Source: Nymphaea colorata (Eukaryota; Streptophyta; Magnoliopsida; Nymphaeales; Nymphaeaceae). From it: a stretch of DNA of 64,000 bases. Made by a program: the position numbers and the translations under genes. How positions within the stretch are numbered: position 1 is the first letter of the stretch; every line of letters starts with the position of its first letter. Shown one piece after another: positions 21,387 to 32,020 of this stretch. The stretch is from contig NC_045141.1 in NCBI RefSeq assembly GCF_008831285.2, positions 10,030,106 to 10,094,105 on the forward strand, given 5' to 3'. A model generated the notes under the pieces. That model had not been told where the DNA came from. It did no database searches and saw only the letters and a program-made list of their open reading frames with translations.

Positions 21387-24334
21387 AGTCTTAATCAACA
21401 GTGCAAATATCTTGTCTTTTCTTCTAATCCCCATATATTTAGATAAACTTTCAAATGTTCCTATAAACTTACCAAATTCTTTGGGAATAGATAGGGCTGT
21501 ACAATTAGTCAAGCTAACTCAAGCTCGACTCAAACTTGTTCAGTTACACTCGATTTGAAACTCAAGTTATAAAGGAGTCGAGTTCGAATTGACATGAATT
21601 TGACTCTATTTTTTTAATTTAGCTTTTTTATTAATTTTCAAATTTAAAACAAAAAAATTGAAGGTAGTTGATAAAGGAACTTAAACAAGCCAAACTCAAG
21701 CCATGATTTTAGTCTACTGAGTCAACCTTTTGCTGATCTTGTACAGCTCGAGTCCAAGCTCAAGCCACGATTTTGGTCAATCGAGTCAACTCTTTTGCTG
21801 ATGTCATACAGCTCAACTCGAGCTTGAGCCCAGCAATGACTCCATGTGTGCAGCTGCCAGAGGACTGGTACTTCTGAGTTGACCCCAGAATTGAAGCATT
21901 TATTGGAAATGATGAAGAAAAATGGAACTGCATTAGCCAATAAATGTTGGATGTTTCCGTAATAGAGTGTCGTCATCAGATATATTTGGTGTAGTGGACT
22001 CTGTTTCCCTTTTTTCCTGCCTCGAACCTGTCTCATGACTCTGGAATCAAGTCTTCCCTATGTGGAAGTATCGTCAATCTGTCTTCCCTTTCTTACCAGC
22101 TGTTCTTCCATTTTCTCTCCTTGACAAACCTGGTGGTGAGTTGTTCACCATAACCTCACTCTGCAACCAGTCATTTCTTTGCTAGTTTTCATTCCATCCA
22201 AACAACCAAGAATCCTGAACTTTATTTTTTAAATTAAACCTGATATGGACTCACGGTTCTCCTCTTCGATTCTTTTTGTTATCAATTGATTCTCCATCTC
22301 CTGCTATATCTTCTCGCCACCCACCAGCTGGTTGGTCTTCAAGTTACTCCGCAATTGTTGGTCTCCTGTAATCTCTGCATTCCAATCTTTCTGGGTCTAG
22401 CGTTCATTTTCAACTTCCATCTGCCTATGGAGAAACCGAAACTTGTTATCCCCCAATTCTGGTTCTGCTTTTGATCTGGGTCTCTCCTTTGTTAACTCCT
22501 CATTTTTTCCCAAAATTTTTTTCCTTATTCTCTCCCTGCCACTCCTTAGCTCTCCTGACATAATGATAAATCTTCACTTCCTTCCACTCCTTTATTAAAT
22601 TTCAATTTTGTTTTGTTTTCTTTTTGGGGGGACTTTAAGAAAGTTTAATGGAAATTGCGAGCTTTCCCATTCATTCATTCCATGCAAAATTGTAAGAAAA
22701 ATGAAAAAAGTGTAAAACAGCTTAAAAGTAAATCTACGAAATAGAGTGAGTTGATAGAGTGCTAAATTTTTCTGTCAATCCCTTGTCTGAAAGTCTGATT
22801 TCGATATCAATGTCTTAATCCCAGAGGCGTGTTTCGATAGCAATGTCATTCTTCTATAAGTTTCCAATGGAACAGCGAATCACAGTCCAACGGAAGGGCC
22901 GCTTCATCTTTTCCCAAACTTTTGAAGCGATCTTGATTATTGATGTTCCATTTATCATCTGAATTGAGAGTTGCTCGACATCCACTTCTGAAATCTTGAT
23001 GATGAGAACCAGAGATTTCCACCCATGATCTTGTCGTCGAAGATTTACCATGGAGGGATCGATCATCAGAAACCCGAGAAGGTCCGCCATTTTTCGAACA
23101 CCCTTCCTCCCTCCATTCCACTTCCGAAATTCTTGTCCATGGATTACCAAATATCATAAGTTGTCAAAGTTTGGACCTTCTTGTAGTTAGATGGTTTTTT
23201 CTGCGTTTATTATAGTTTACTGTGAGATAGCAAGGTGTGTATCATGGTGGCTTTATGTTAATATAAACGGTGAGGACACTTATTTTTTTAAATAAGTTGA
23301 TGTTAACATTTGAAAATTTATCTAAAGATATGGGGATGAGAAGAAATACAAGATATTTGCAAAGCTTGTGTATAACTATCAAGATGAAAATACTAAAAGT
23401 ACTTTCCATATAAACAAATCAATTAGCTCATTAATTTCCATTATCGGCTACTGTGACAGCACCCAATAACATAATACGTGGTTAACAATGTCCCCGCCAG
23501 CCCTTTTATTAATGCATGAAATCATAAAAGATTAAAATTGATGTTGCTTTAACTTAATTATAGAATTATTAGGCGAGAAAACATGTTCGTTCAAAGGGTA
23601 TTAATTTTATATATATATTAGTTTACCATGGAACAACTGCATGGTTTTTCTAATAACAAAAGTTAGGCGTACTTTTGTGAGTTGTCAAATGCTTTCTGGT
23701 AGTACTAAGAATTCTTCATTCTGGATCTTAGACTCGATCTGGTTGAACTTTGACCCAAATGTCTTTGTTGACCTGACCAACGTCATGAAACATCATTTGT
23801 TTCTGAGAATGCACTTCGATTAGGTATGTAAATGGATTTACTAAGTTCAACTACCACATGACCTGATTTTGGATCCATTTTTGGTGCAGAAATTTGGAGG
23901 AAACAGGTTTAGATTGGTCATGTGCTTTCATAAGTGAATGAGAATGGGCGTCCATTGTTCCAGTGGGGTCCAATAAAGATGTGAATTGATATGTATACAT
24001 ATGAATGTCGGATCTGAATTTGTTTTTAAATTAGGATAGGAGATAAAGACCCAACCGATTTGTTTTCATAGCAGCTAATTGAAGGTTGATTCCTACTTTA
24101 TAAGACATGTAAGGTTAAAGAAAAGGGAAGTGCATTAGCCAATCGATGTTAACTATGTCACCAATTGTTGAACAACGTTTACTGTTTTACTCACATTTTG
24201 TTCAAAGAAAGTTTTTATAGCAGGATGTTGGGGAACACAATAATAAGTCAGAAGCATAAGCAGATCCCTTGTTTTCCAAATAAATGTAAAGGATTGGTTT
24301 ATTTTTGTCATTCTTCCATAGGGGAAGCCTTCCG
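21387..24334. other. Non-genic stretch with a CTCGAG-rich repeat
   Basis: At 21485-21830 there is a degenerate element rich in AGCTCGA and ACTCAAGC words beginning GGGCTGTACAAT. Related sequence occurs at 40150-40300, 43145-43310, 55260-55375, 59800-59890 and 62262-62945. The overlapping minus frames at 22846-23157 show no known domain and no partner exon. The motif GTGGACTCTGTTTCCC near 21990 recurs at 61500. Nothing else is recognised. Confidence 0.5.
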
Positions 24335-27117
24335 TCATATCGTTTTAAGCCTGGCGACCACCTCCTTCATGCCCATTCTCTCAGTTGGTGCTTTCATTGA
24401 ACATGACATTCCCGTCTCCACGATCATAACAAGCAGCTCATTTAGAACAGTTCCACTGTTATTTTTCTTCAGAAGATGTCCTTCGTCAGCATGATCTGAA
24501 ACCGTTTCACAGTTATTTTGCTTCAGAAGATGACCATCAATGACATCTGAAATTGCAAGCAGAAACGCTTCAGCCACCCACTGCCTCAAAGTAAAGTCCC
24601 CATTAAAACTTTCATCGGTAGGCTTTCTTCTAGTAAACACCTCAAGCTGAAGAATCCCATAGCTGTAGACATCAGCTTTGGTCGACACCTTTCCAGCGGC
24701 CCCGAATTCTAATTCATCCACTCAACAAGGTCAGACATGATCATGGAAATATTTAGTAGACAATGCACATTGTCGTTAATGAGATGGTTTCAGACAAAAA
24801 GGAAGCCATGAAAAAATTAGGACTAATTATTTTATTTTCATTTATGGTGTACACGAAACTCTATTTTTTGTTTCCATGCATTTGTAAGGAGGAAGTGATT
24901 TTTACTAAAGAAAGAAACATACTCGAAAGGGAAACTTGCTGGCACTAGTGTATGTGTGTGAATAATTAGGTTTAATATTCACTATCTTAGTTGGATTCAG
25001 ACTCATATTCAAATGCAAAATTACATAGTCATCATCCCCATTAATTTTACTTATTAATCTGATTTTTCTCTTTTCATAATAAAATCCAAGTAATCAGTTG
25101 TCGATGGGTTGGTAATCTAAAATTAAAACTTGATATTTGGAAATTATGGAATATGGATGTTGATAGAACTTCCTTTCCATGGTAAGCAGGACAAAGTTGT
25201 CTAAGAAGCACTTCAAGCATAGAATTTATGATAGGACTAAGAGTTGGTACCTGGCGCAATGTATTCGGTGGTTCCAGGGGTGCTTGTAAGAGATGAAGAT
25301 TTGTGACCAACTAGCATCTTTGCAATGCCAAAGTCACCAACATCTGCTGTCATGTTCTCATCTAGAAGCACATTACTTGGCTTTAGATCGCAATGAACTA
25401 TAGTTTTCCAGCAACCATGGTGAAGATATTCTAGAGCACAAGCAACGTCAATTATGATATCCAATCTTTCGAAGAGATTCAACTGCTGGCCAGATGAGTG
25501 CAGACAGACTTCTAGGCTCCCAAGGGGCATGCATTGGAGAACTAAAGCCTTGAAATCTGCGCTTGAGCAAGATGTGATGACTCTAAGAAGGTTTTGGTGT
25601 CTAATTTGGCACATCACATTGCCTTCAATGTCAAAACTTTGTGATGCTCTATCAGATAACAAGTTTAGGACCTTAACAGCCACCATTGTTCCATCCATTA
25701 AAATTCCTTTATACACTGAACCAAAGCTTCCACTCCCGAAAAAATTTGCACTGCTGAAGTTGTTTGTCGCTTGAGATAATATTCGGTATGTGATCACTGG
25801 GAGGGTAATTCCATGAAATATTTCAACCTCCTGATCATGTTTCTCCAATCCCCCCTTTCTATACTTTGCGACAACAATGAGTATCCAAACAATGAATACA
25901 AGTGCAAATCCCACACTTGCTAAGAAAATATCAACTCTGAGCATGTTGACATTATTGTGCTTCTTCGCTCCATCTGAACGTACTGGCACATGGAATTTGG
26001 GAGCTCCACAGAGTGCATAGTTCCCTAGGAATGACTCGGCAGAAAGGTTTGCAAACTTTCCACCACTTGGAATCTCTCCTTTCAATAGATTGATGGACAA
26101 GTCCAAGACATGGACGTATTGATGTTTCTCCAATGATTTTGGTTTCTCACTAGAAAGCTTGTTATGGGAAAGGTCAATAGCTTCATTGTTTACCATGTGT
26201 TGAAGTTGTTCAGGAATGTGACCATCAAATTTGTTGTGAGAGATGTTCAAATACTGTAGCATTTGGAGCTTTGATAATGATGCATGCAACTCTCCACTCA
26301 GCTTGTTTGCAGAGATATCCATGTTGATCATCATGGCAAAATTACCTAGACCCAAAGGTAGGTGACCAGTGAAGGAGTTGTCCTGCAAGTATAGCTCCAA
26401 CAAGTCCTTCAACTCACAAAGACCAGCCGGTAGTGTTGATGACAATTGTTTGAGCTAAGATCCAGCTTTTGCAAACTAGTGAGATTGTTTATAGAGCTTG
26501 ACATTGACCCAATTAGGATGTTGTATACAATATCAAAATCATACATGCGGACCAACTGGTAGATTGATAGTCGGATTGGGCCTTCTAATGCATTGTTGTT
26601 AAGAAGCAACACCTGTAAGCTATGCATCTGTCCTATATTTGGTGGATTGAGCCCTTTCATTTTGTGGATCTCAAACCTAAGGCAATTAACTTGGTCAAGT
26701 TGGCTAGGGCTAATGGGATAGTACCTTCAATCTGATTAGAGGAAAGGTCAAGTTTCAACAAGGTGGTTGTCTGGTTTCCAATAGAGGCAGGAAGAATGCC
26801 ACTCAAAAGGTTGTGTGATAGATCAACTTCATCTAGCAGTCGACAGTTGGTGAAGGATGTGAGAATGGAGAGCTCATGGTTGCCAGGTACATTGGTCAAC
26901 TTATTTATGTAGATGTACAGGTGCCTGAGATGAGCAAGACTACCTAATTCTAATGGTATCGGCCCACTGAATTGATTGTGTCTTGCAATCATAGTTTGAA
27001 GACTAGTAGCATTGGGGAAAGATGGTGGAAAAGGGCCATCAAAATTGTTCACTCATTGCAAGAAATTGGAGATTGGGCAGGAAGTGGCCAACTTGTTTAG
27101 GGAGATGCCCTGTTAGC
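24335..27117 (-). pseudogene. LRR receptor-like kinase copy A, 5'-truncated
   Basis: Plasma-membrane receptor kinase of the FLS2/EFR/XA21-like class (LRR class XII). Leucine-rich repeats at about 27052-26130 include ILPASIGNQTTTLLKLDLSS; a GNYALCGAP cap follows, then a membrane segment near 25910 (FALVFIVWILIVVAKYRK). The kinase has GSGSFGSV, VAVKVL, HCDLKPSN (non-RD) and GDFGIAK. An intron at 24709-25250 (GTACC...ATTAG) joins APG/A to EFGAAG, restoring the APE motif, and the last exon ends at 24335. Frameshifts lie at about 26657 and 26440. The 5' end is replaced at 27118 by an LTR, so signal peptide and first repeats are gone. The last exon has an extra 18-codon tandem duplication around GHLLKQNN/GHLLKKNN. 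Family members sense extracellular peptides in immunity; this copy is probably dead, although its kinase motifs are intact. Confidence 0.88.
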
Positions 27118-28402
27118 TGTAATCACTCCAAATTTTTCTAAAATTTTTGAAGATCCAAAATAGATCCAAATTCATATCCAAATTGAGCATTTCAAACCCA
27201 TAATTTCAAATCGAGTTTGAAATGACCAAATTTGAGTGTCGGGCGTGTACGTACCTTTCCTTTGTTTTAAAAACTCATTTCTCACGCCAAAATGTTTTTT
27301 AAAACCCAAGTTGCATGCTGAACGAGTCGGCGAGCGACTGAACTCTGGACTGACTCAAAGCAGAGTCGGCCGTCCATTTTCAACAAAAAAACCTTTTTTT
27401 ACATTTTAAATAAAAAAACTGTTTTTTATGTAACAACATTTTTATTTCATTTTATTTCAATAAATTTGTCACGCGCGCAGGTGCGCGTATGCACGCGACA
27501 ATGCTGTTGCGCGGCAGCAAAGCAGCACGCGAAAGCACGTCGACCGATCGCGCTGTCGCGGCAGCGACCTCTCACACGCGCGGGCTTCATTTTTTTAAAA
27601 AAAAGAGCTGTTAGGGGCATTTTTGGGTCATTTTGAGTGGGCATTTACCCTCCCAACACTTGAAAAAGTGATTTTCTGGCCTAATGGCCAATCAATACTC
27701 TTTTCAAACCATTTCTTTTTCAAAATAATTCAAAATTATGTGAAATTCGGATGAAAATGTTATAAAATTCAAAAAAAAATCAAAATTTGGGTCTTGGCTC
27801 TAAAATCCTCTATAAATAACCCCCACTTCCCCCATCTTGGGGAAGAGTGGCCCTTGGGAGAAACCCTAGTGTATTGAAGACTTAGGGTTTCTCTTGGGCT
27901 CTCTCTCTCTCCCTCTTCCTCTTTTCATTTCTCCTCTTCCTCTGCAACTTGGAGCAAGCTACAACTCTGTTGGAGACATCCTCTTCATTATCTTGGAGAT
28001 TTTTTCAATGTAAGTTCAAGATCATTTCTAGCATTGTTGTTCATTTTCTTAAGTCATTCCTCATTAGAGGTATGTAATAATCATCCCTCTCATTTCTCTC
28101 TTATTTTTTTTTCTTCTCATCTTCATCTCCCCATGGCCAAAGGAGATAGAACTCAACCTCTTTTTAGAGACAAGAGGCTATGCTCAAGTGCACCGGGAGC
28201 ATGGAAAGATGAGATGATCTTTCATTTCATGATTAAACATGACCATGTTTTTCTCTTTATTGAATGTAGCATCGTATTTTTTTCTTCATTTTCTTCTCAT
28301 CTTCATCTTCCCATGGCCAAAGGAGATAGCACTCAATCTCTTTTTAGAGATAAGAGGCTATGCTCAAGTGCACCGGGAGCATGGAAAGATGAGATGATCA
28401 TT
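27118..28402 (+). mobile_element. Truncated LTR of a related Tat/Ogre-type element
   Basis: The block starts TGTAATCACTCCAAATTTTT, the same first 25 or so bases as the large element's LTR. It then carries an unrelated U3 (27145-27800), a TATA box (TATAAATA, about 27812), the shared leader (CCTTGGGAGAAACC, CT-rich tract at 27899-27930), the splice donor (28070) and two hairpin modules (28114-28218, 28294-28399). It ends abruptly at 28402, before the remaining modules and the LTR end. It cuts the receptor kinase copy A at its 5' side. The frame at 28034-28408 is the read-through of the two modules. Confidence 0.85.
27470..27590 (+). other. GC- and CpG-rich island inside the divergent U3
   Basis: A 120-bp patch of alternating GCGC text (GCGCGCAGGTGCGCG, GCGCGGCAGCAAAGCAGC) stands out in an AT-rich window. 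It lies in the U3 upstream of the TATA box. It could be a promoter element or captured DNA; it is not rRNA or tRNA by eye. Confidence 0.6.
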
Positions 28403-28777
28403 GTGTAGGTTGGCAGTTTCATGGATGACTATTCAACTATTCAACGTAGTAGTTGAAAACATTTTCATGACTGATGAGAACCACCACTTACATATAGGTT
28501 GTGAGAGATGACAACCAAAATTAGGTAGTAAATATAATCATAAAAAATACATTTTTTTTTCAAAAAACAGTGATAAAACATGAAAAATAAGTCCGCTGTA
28601 TATAACGACAAAAAGATAATTTTTTGAAAAGAATATCAAAACAAAATAAGTCATGTGTTTTAAATATTTTCTTAAAAAGTTGTTATCTTTATCTTTATCT
28701 TCATATATATATATATGCATATTAAGCAGCTGGTTATAGTCATGACTACCATTCACGTATCTCCAAAATTCAAAAAC

Positions 28778-29062
28778 TTAGATAGAAACAGTATTTCGTT
28801 GGCATTTGCATGGATAAACATCAATTCCGTGGAAATTTAACAGTTCAACCAAGTTGTTGGTTATGCATAATACCCAGTTTAGAAATGGTTTCTCGGTTAT
28901 GATGGAACTTTTGAGTTCATTAAAGAACTTCGAGATTAATTTGAGGCAAGCAAAGCATCCAGTTGCTGCTTGATCAGGACCAAGAAACAAACATTCAGCA
29001 GTCGACGGCAGAACCACCACCAAATTTCTCAAAACAGAAGTGGAAGAAATCCTCTCTGTCAT
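28778..29062 (-). CDS. Short conserved frame in segment S (unknown, possibly an exon)
   Basis: A 94-codon frame begins MTERISSTSVLRNLVVVLPS and continues ECLFLGPDQAATGC. S3 has the matching frame at 52894-53118 (MAESISFTSVLRNLMVILL), and S2 has it on the minus strand from about 38144 until a stop after about 58 codons. About 60 codons are alignable in all three without an indel. The N-terminus is mildly hydrophobic and could be a signal peptide, but I recognise no family. Upstream on the same strand are possible splice sites (TTGCACAG and AACAAG|GTAACA). It may be an exon of a duplicated gene, a transposon fragment or chance. Confidence 0.3.
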   Translation of the reverse strand: MTERISSTSVLRNLVVVLPSTAECLFLGPDQAATGCFACLKLISKFFNELKSSIITEKPFLNWVLCITNNLVELLNFHGIDVYPCKCQRNTVSI

Positions 29063-29456
29063 TTTATTCTGTTACCTTGTTAGGAAAAGCAGAACTTATG
29101 TTGCTGGGGATTAGGTCCCCTGAATTTGTTAAGCGAAATCAATCTGTGCAATGCAGAAAGATCAGCAGATTAATGCTAGTATTCACACAGATGTTTCCCA
29201 AGAATTGACCCAATCCTTCAAAACCACACAAAAGGAAACAAGCCAAAACACACAGAAACACGTTAGCAGTTAAAGTGGATAAAAAGAGAGATTAATTTCT
29301 ACATAAGACTGAAGAAGCTAAAAAGCATATTATTTGACAATCATTTCGTAGGCAACTTATAGCATAACCAGTACTCAAATATTTAAATTCACAAGAAAAA
29401 TAAGATCAACATTACTTGCACAAGCATATCAGTGCTGTATATGTTAGAATGTGTGT

Positions 29457-29623
29457 CAGAACCCAACTATAGTTTCAAAATTGTAACAGAGGCCAAAATA
29501 GGATTTTTCAAATTTATATAAGTTAAACTAAAATTTATGAAACTTACATATCAATGTTTGAAGCTTTTAAAATTTGATGGTGAGGGGCCAAGGCCCCTGC
29601 CGGCACCCCTGCCTCCATCCCTG
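29457..29623. mobile_element. hAT-type MITE in S1 (also in S2 and S3)
   Basis: The element runs from CAGAACCC to CCATCCCTG, with the GC-rich end GGGGCCAAGGCCCCTGCCGG typical of a plant MITE group. The orthologous copies are 38453-38614 and 53460-53623. Flanks in the three copies (ATGTGTAT on one side, GTGTGTAT/GTGTGTAG on the other) fit a worn 8-bp target duplication. Terminal inverted repeats are eroded. Confidence 0.6.
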
Positions 29624-30621
29624 GTGTGTAGTAACAGTGGGTCTGTCTAACTTACTACTAACAATTTTGGCTTGATATATAATATCGTGTTAGATATTGT
29701 GGAATTTTAATAGTCACTGGTGTCATGTCTCGAAGCATTAACATAGCTTAACGATTTAGGCAAAACCCAAAAAACCATAGCAACAAAAGAACATGAACTT
29801 AATGAGCTTCTTTTTGCAATGTTTCATAACATATTTTATTGATGTTTTAATCAATTAAATGGATTTCAATTTTATCAAAGTGCTTCCTAAATGTTGTTTG
29901 CCACATTCAGGCATGTTCATAAGTATAAGAATTCAATCGCACAATTAGTATGCTTCACATATATTTCTGATGCTCATATCTTGCTTCAAGCGAGTAATCA
30001 AACCTGGTGATTGGTCATACAGAATATATATGATAATTAATCACTGAGTTGATCAGACCATCACATACAGATTTTAGAATTTGGATCCCTATGTTACTAG
30101 AATGACTAAAATCCAGCATCAATACGTTAAAGCACACAAATAAGCAATTATTTCACATAACACTGTAAAACTATCACAATCATATATACTTGTGGAATAT
30201 AAGTAGATGATGCAAGCCAACAACCACCAACATCAAAATAAGCATCTTAAACGTGTTATATAAGTGAAAGAATCTATGATCAAAGATTCATGCTAGAAGC
30301 TCTAGGAACAAGGCAGGAACTAGGGGTCGTCTAGTAATCACAACAGGACATTATTGTTATATGTATCTGCCACGATATTTAGGACAGATTCATGGAATGT
30401 TGTAACATAATATTACATAAATCTGCCTAATATTTGGGACAGATATATGGAACAGTTACATACTGTTATTGTTGGCATATACAAATTCAAGTTAGAAAGC
30501 ATGGAGAATTAAAATGAAAAATAACTTGTGAAAGTTCAACAAAGAGAACTTTAGAATTTGTCATTGAATCGACATGGTCAATGATAGCCGAAGGGTCATA
30601 TAGAGCCAATTCCCCCCAAAT

Positions 30622-31038
30622 TAGGGCTGTCAATGTATCTAAGTTTAATTGGATATCTAACCAAACCAGTTCAAGAAATAACGGATATGGAAAAAAATTT
30701 AATATCCGATTAAGAAATTGGATTGGATTCGGATTTAAGAAACGACTTCTGACTGGATTCAGATTCAGATTTGGATGTACATATATATCCAATTGAATTT
30801 GGATTCAGATTCAGATCCAGAATGGATTTAATTTTAGATAAAAATCTTATATTCAAGTGCTCTTACATTTTGAAAATCAGCCAGAATTGATTCAAAATTC
30901 GAATTCAGATTGTGATGTTTGATTTTAGATTCATTGTTTGTATTCGAATAAGAATTTGAATATGTTTATGTGAATATCCAAAAAAACAGATATAGTTCAA
31001 GATTTATCTCATTTGAATCTGATACAATAACATCCCTA
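30622..31038. mobile_element. GGATAT-rich hAT-type MITE in S1
   Basis: The element has ends TAGGGCTGTCAATGTATC and GATACAATAACATCCCTA, which are imperfect inverted repeats. The flanks CCCCAAAT and CTCCCAAT look like a diverged 8-bp target duplication. The interior is made of degenerate GGATTC, GGATAT and CAGATT words. Related copies lie in S2 (39831-40056) and S3 (from 54237), and elsewhere at 34260-34698 and 36938-37325. Confidence 0.65.
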
Positions 31039-31196
31039 CTCCCAATTCCAATCACAGGATCCTGAAAGACAATAAATAACAAAAGATACAAACCCCTCAA
31101 ATTATTCCCTATTGGCCTGCAAGTATCATACAATAGAGATAGCCAATAAGAAACTTTGGTAGATAATCAAAATTAAAAACTCTATCATATACATAT

Positions 31197-31228
31197 GTGG
31201 TGTGTGTGTGTGTGTATATATATATATA
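31197..31228. repeat. (GT)n(AT)n microsatellite
   Basis: Simple repeat in segment S1; the matching site in S3 (54735-54805) has expanded to GT, CT and TA tracts. Confidence 0.9.
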
Positions 31229-31629
31229 TCATAGCCATAGAAAACACATTTTAAAAAAAAAAACTCGAAACAAATGCGATAAATTAAATGGCCGTTTAAA
31301 ACTTCAAAAAACAACATTTTTTTTTTGAAACAACGTTAAAAATGAAAAAAATACGTTTAACCCATTTGTAACGTTTTTTTTGCATATTTTCACTTTTTTC
31401 AGTTTTTTCAAATTTTTTAATGCCACAGTTTTTTTTTTCATTTTCAATTTTTTATTTGTTGCAAATCTACTCATCTTTTCATGTTTGTGTTACTACTTTC
31501 TCTCTTATTTTATTTTTCACTCATTTTTAGTTTTTTAAAATTTTTAAAAATTTACCGTATTTTTTCCATTTTTTTCAAACTCGCCATATTATACTCAAGA
31601 GTAACCTTGCTGTTTAAAACTCCGTGTTG

Positions 31630-31630
<1 letters not shown>

Positions 31631-31677
<47 letters not shown>
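31631..31677. repeat. (TA)n microsatellite
   Basis: About 23 TA units at the end of S1, close to the point where similarity with S3 ends. Confidence 0.95.
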
Positions 31678-31679
<2 letters not shown>

Positions 31680-31734
31680 AAGATTTTGTATTAAAAAATA
31701 GCAGATTATAAATTTTCACGAATTCCTGGTAGAG

Positions 31735-32020
31735 ACGGTTAACCGTATAAATGCTAGTTCTTTTAGTAAATCCAGTTTCACTTCTTATTTAGCTTAGTAA
31801 TAACCTGATCAACCTTGGTCAAAGCATGTGAATTTAAACTGTCGAAGAAAGGTACGAAAATTTTACAGAAGTCCTTAAGAAAGTCATGTTTATTCATGCC
31901 ATCTATTATTGTTAGATGTCATATGCAAAGTCTGGACGATGTGAAATGTACATGACCTTTAAATTTGACGATTGGAAGCTCCAATCTATCACATTTTATT
32001 TCAATATGGAAAAAAGATTT
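31735..32020. repeat. Repeat shared with 63237-63540
   Basis: Text from AAATGCTAGTTCTTTT to CACATTTTATTTC matches 63237-63540 collinearly, with one extra 60-bp stretch in the right copy. It follows S1 directly, so it may be the tail of the same duplicated unit. Confidence 0.75.

Larger units (their letters stand above)
28403..31640. repeat. Duplicated segment S, copy 1
   Basis: From GTGTAGGTTGGCAG onward this segment aligns with S2 (37568-40056) and, from about 28725, with S3 (52796-55215). It contains the conserved short frame at 28778-29062, a MITE at 29457-29623, a second MITE at 30622-31038 and a (TA)n tract near its end. It lies next to receptor kinase A as S3 lies next to receptor kinase B, which suggests duplication of a larger unit. 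Confidence 0.85.

Noticed and set aside
21229-21558. Frames running across the N gap
   Set aside because: They contain the unknown bases and join unrelated sequence.
22846-23157. Two overlapping minus frames of about 100 codons
   Set aside because: Both are open by chance in the same interval; neither shows a known domain or a partner exon.
27447-27644. Arg/Ala-rich minus frame in the GC-rich patch
   Set aside because: Frames in CpG-rich DNA are easily open; no domain, and it lies in an LTR.
28034-28408. 124-codon frame with repeated MAKGD and LFRDKRLCSSAPGAW
   Set aside because: It is read-through of two noncoding leader modules; other copies break the frame, and the hairpin explains the conservation better.
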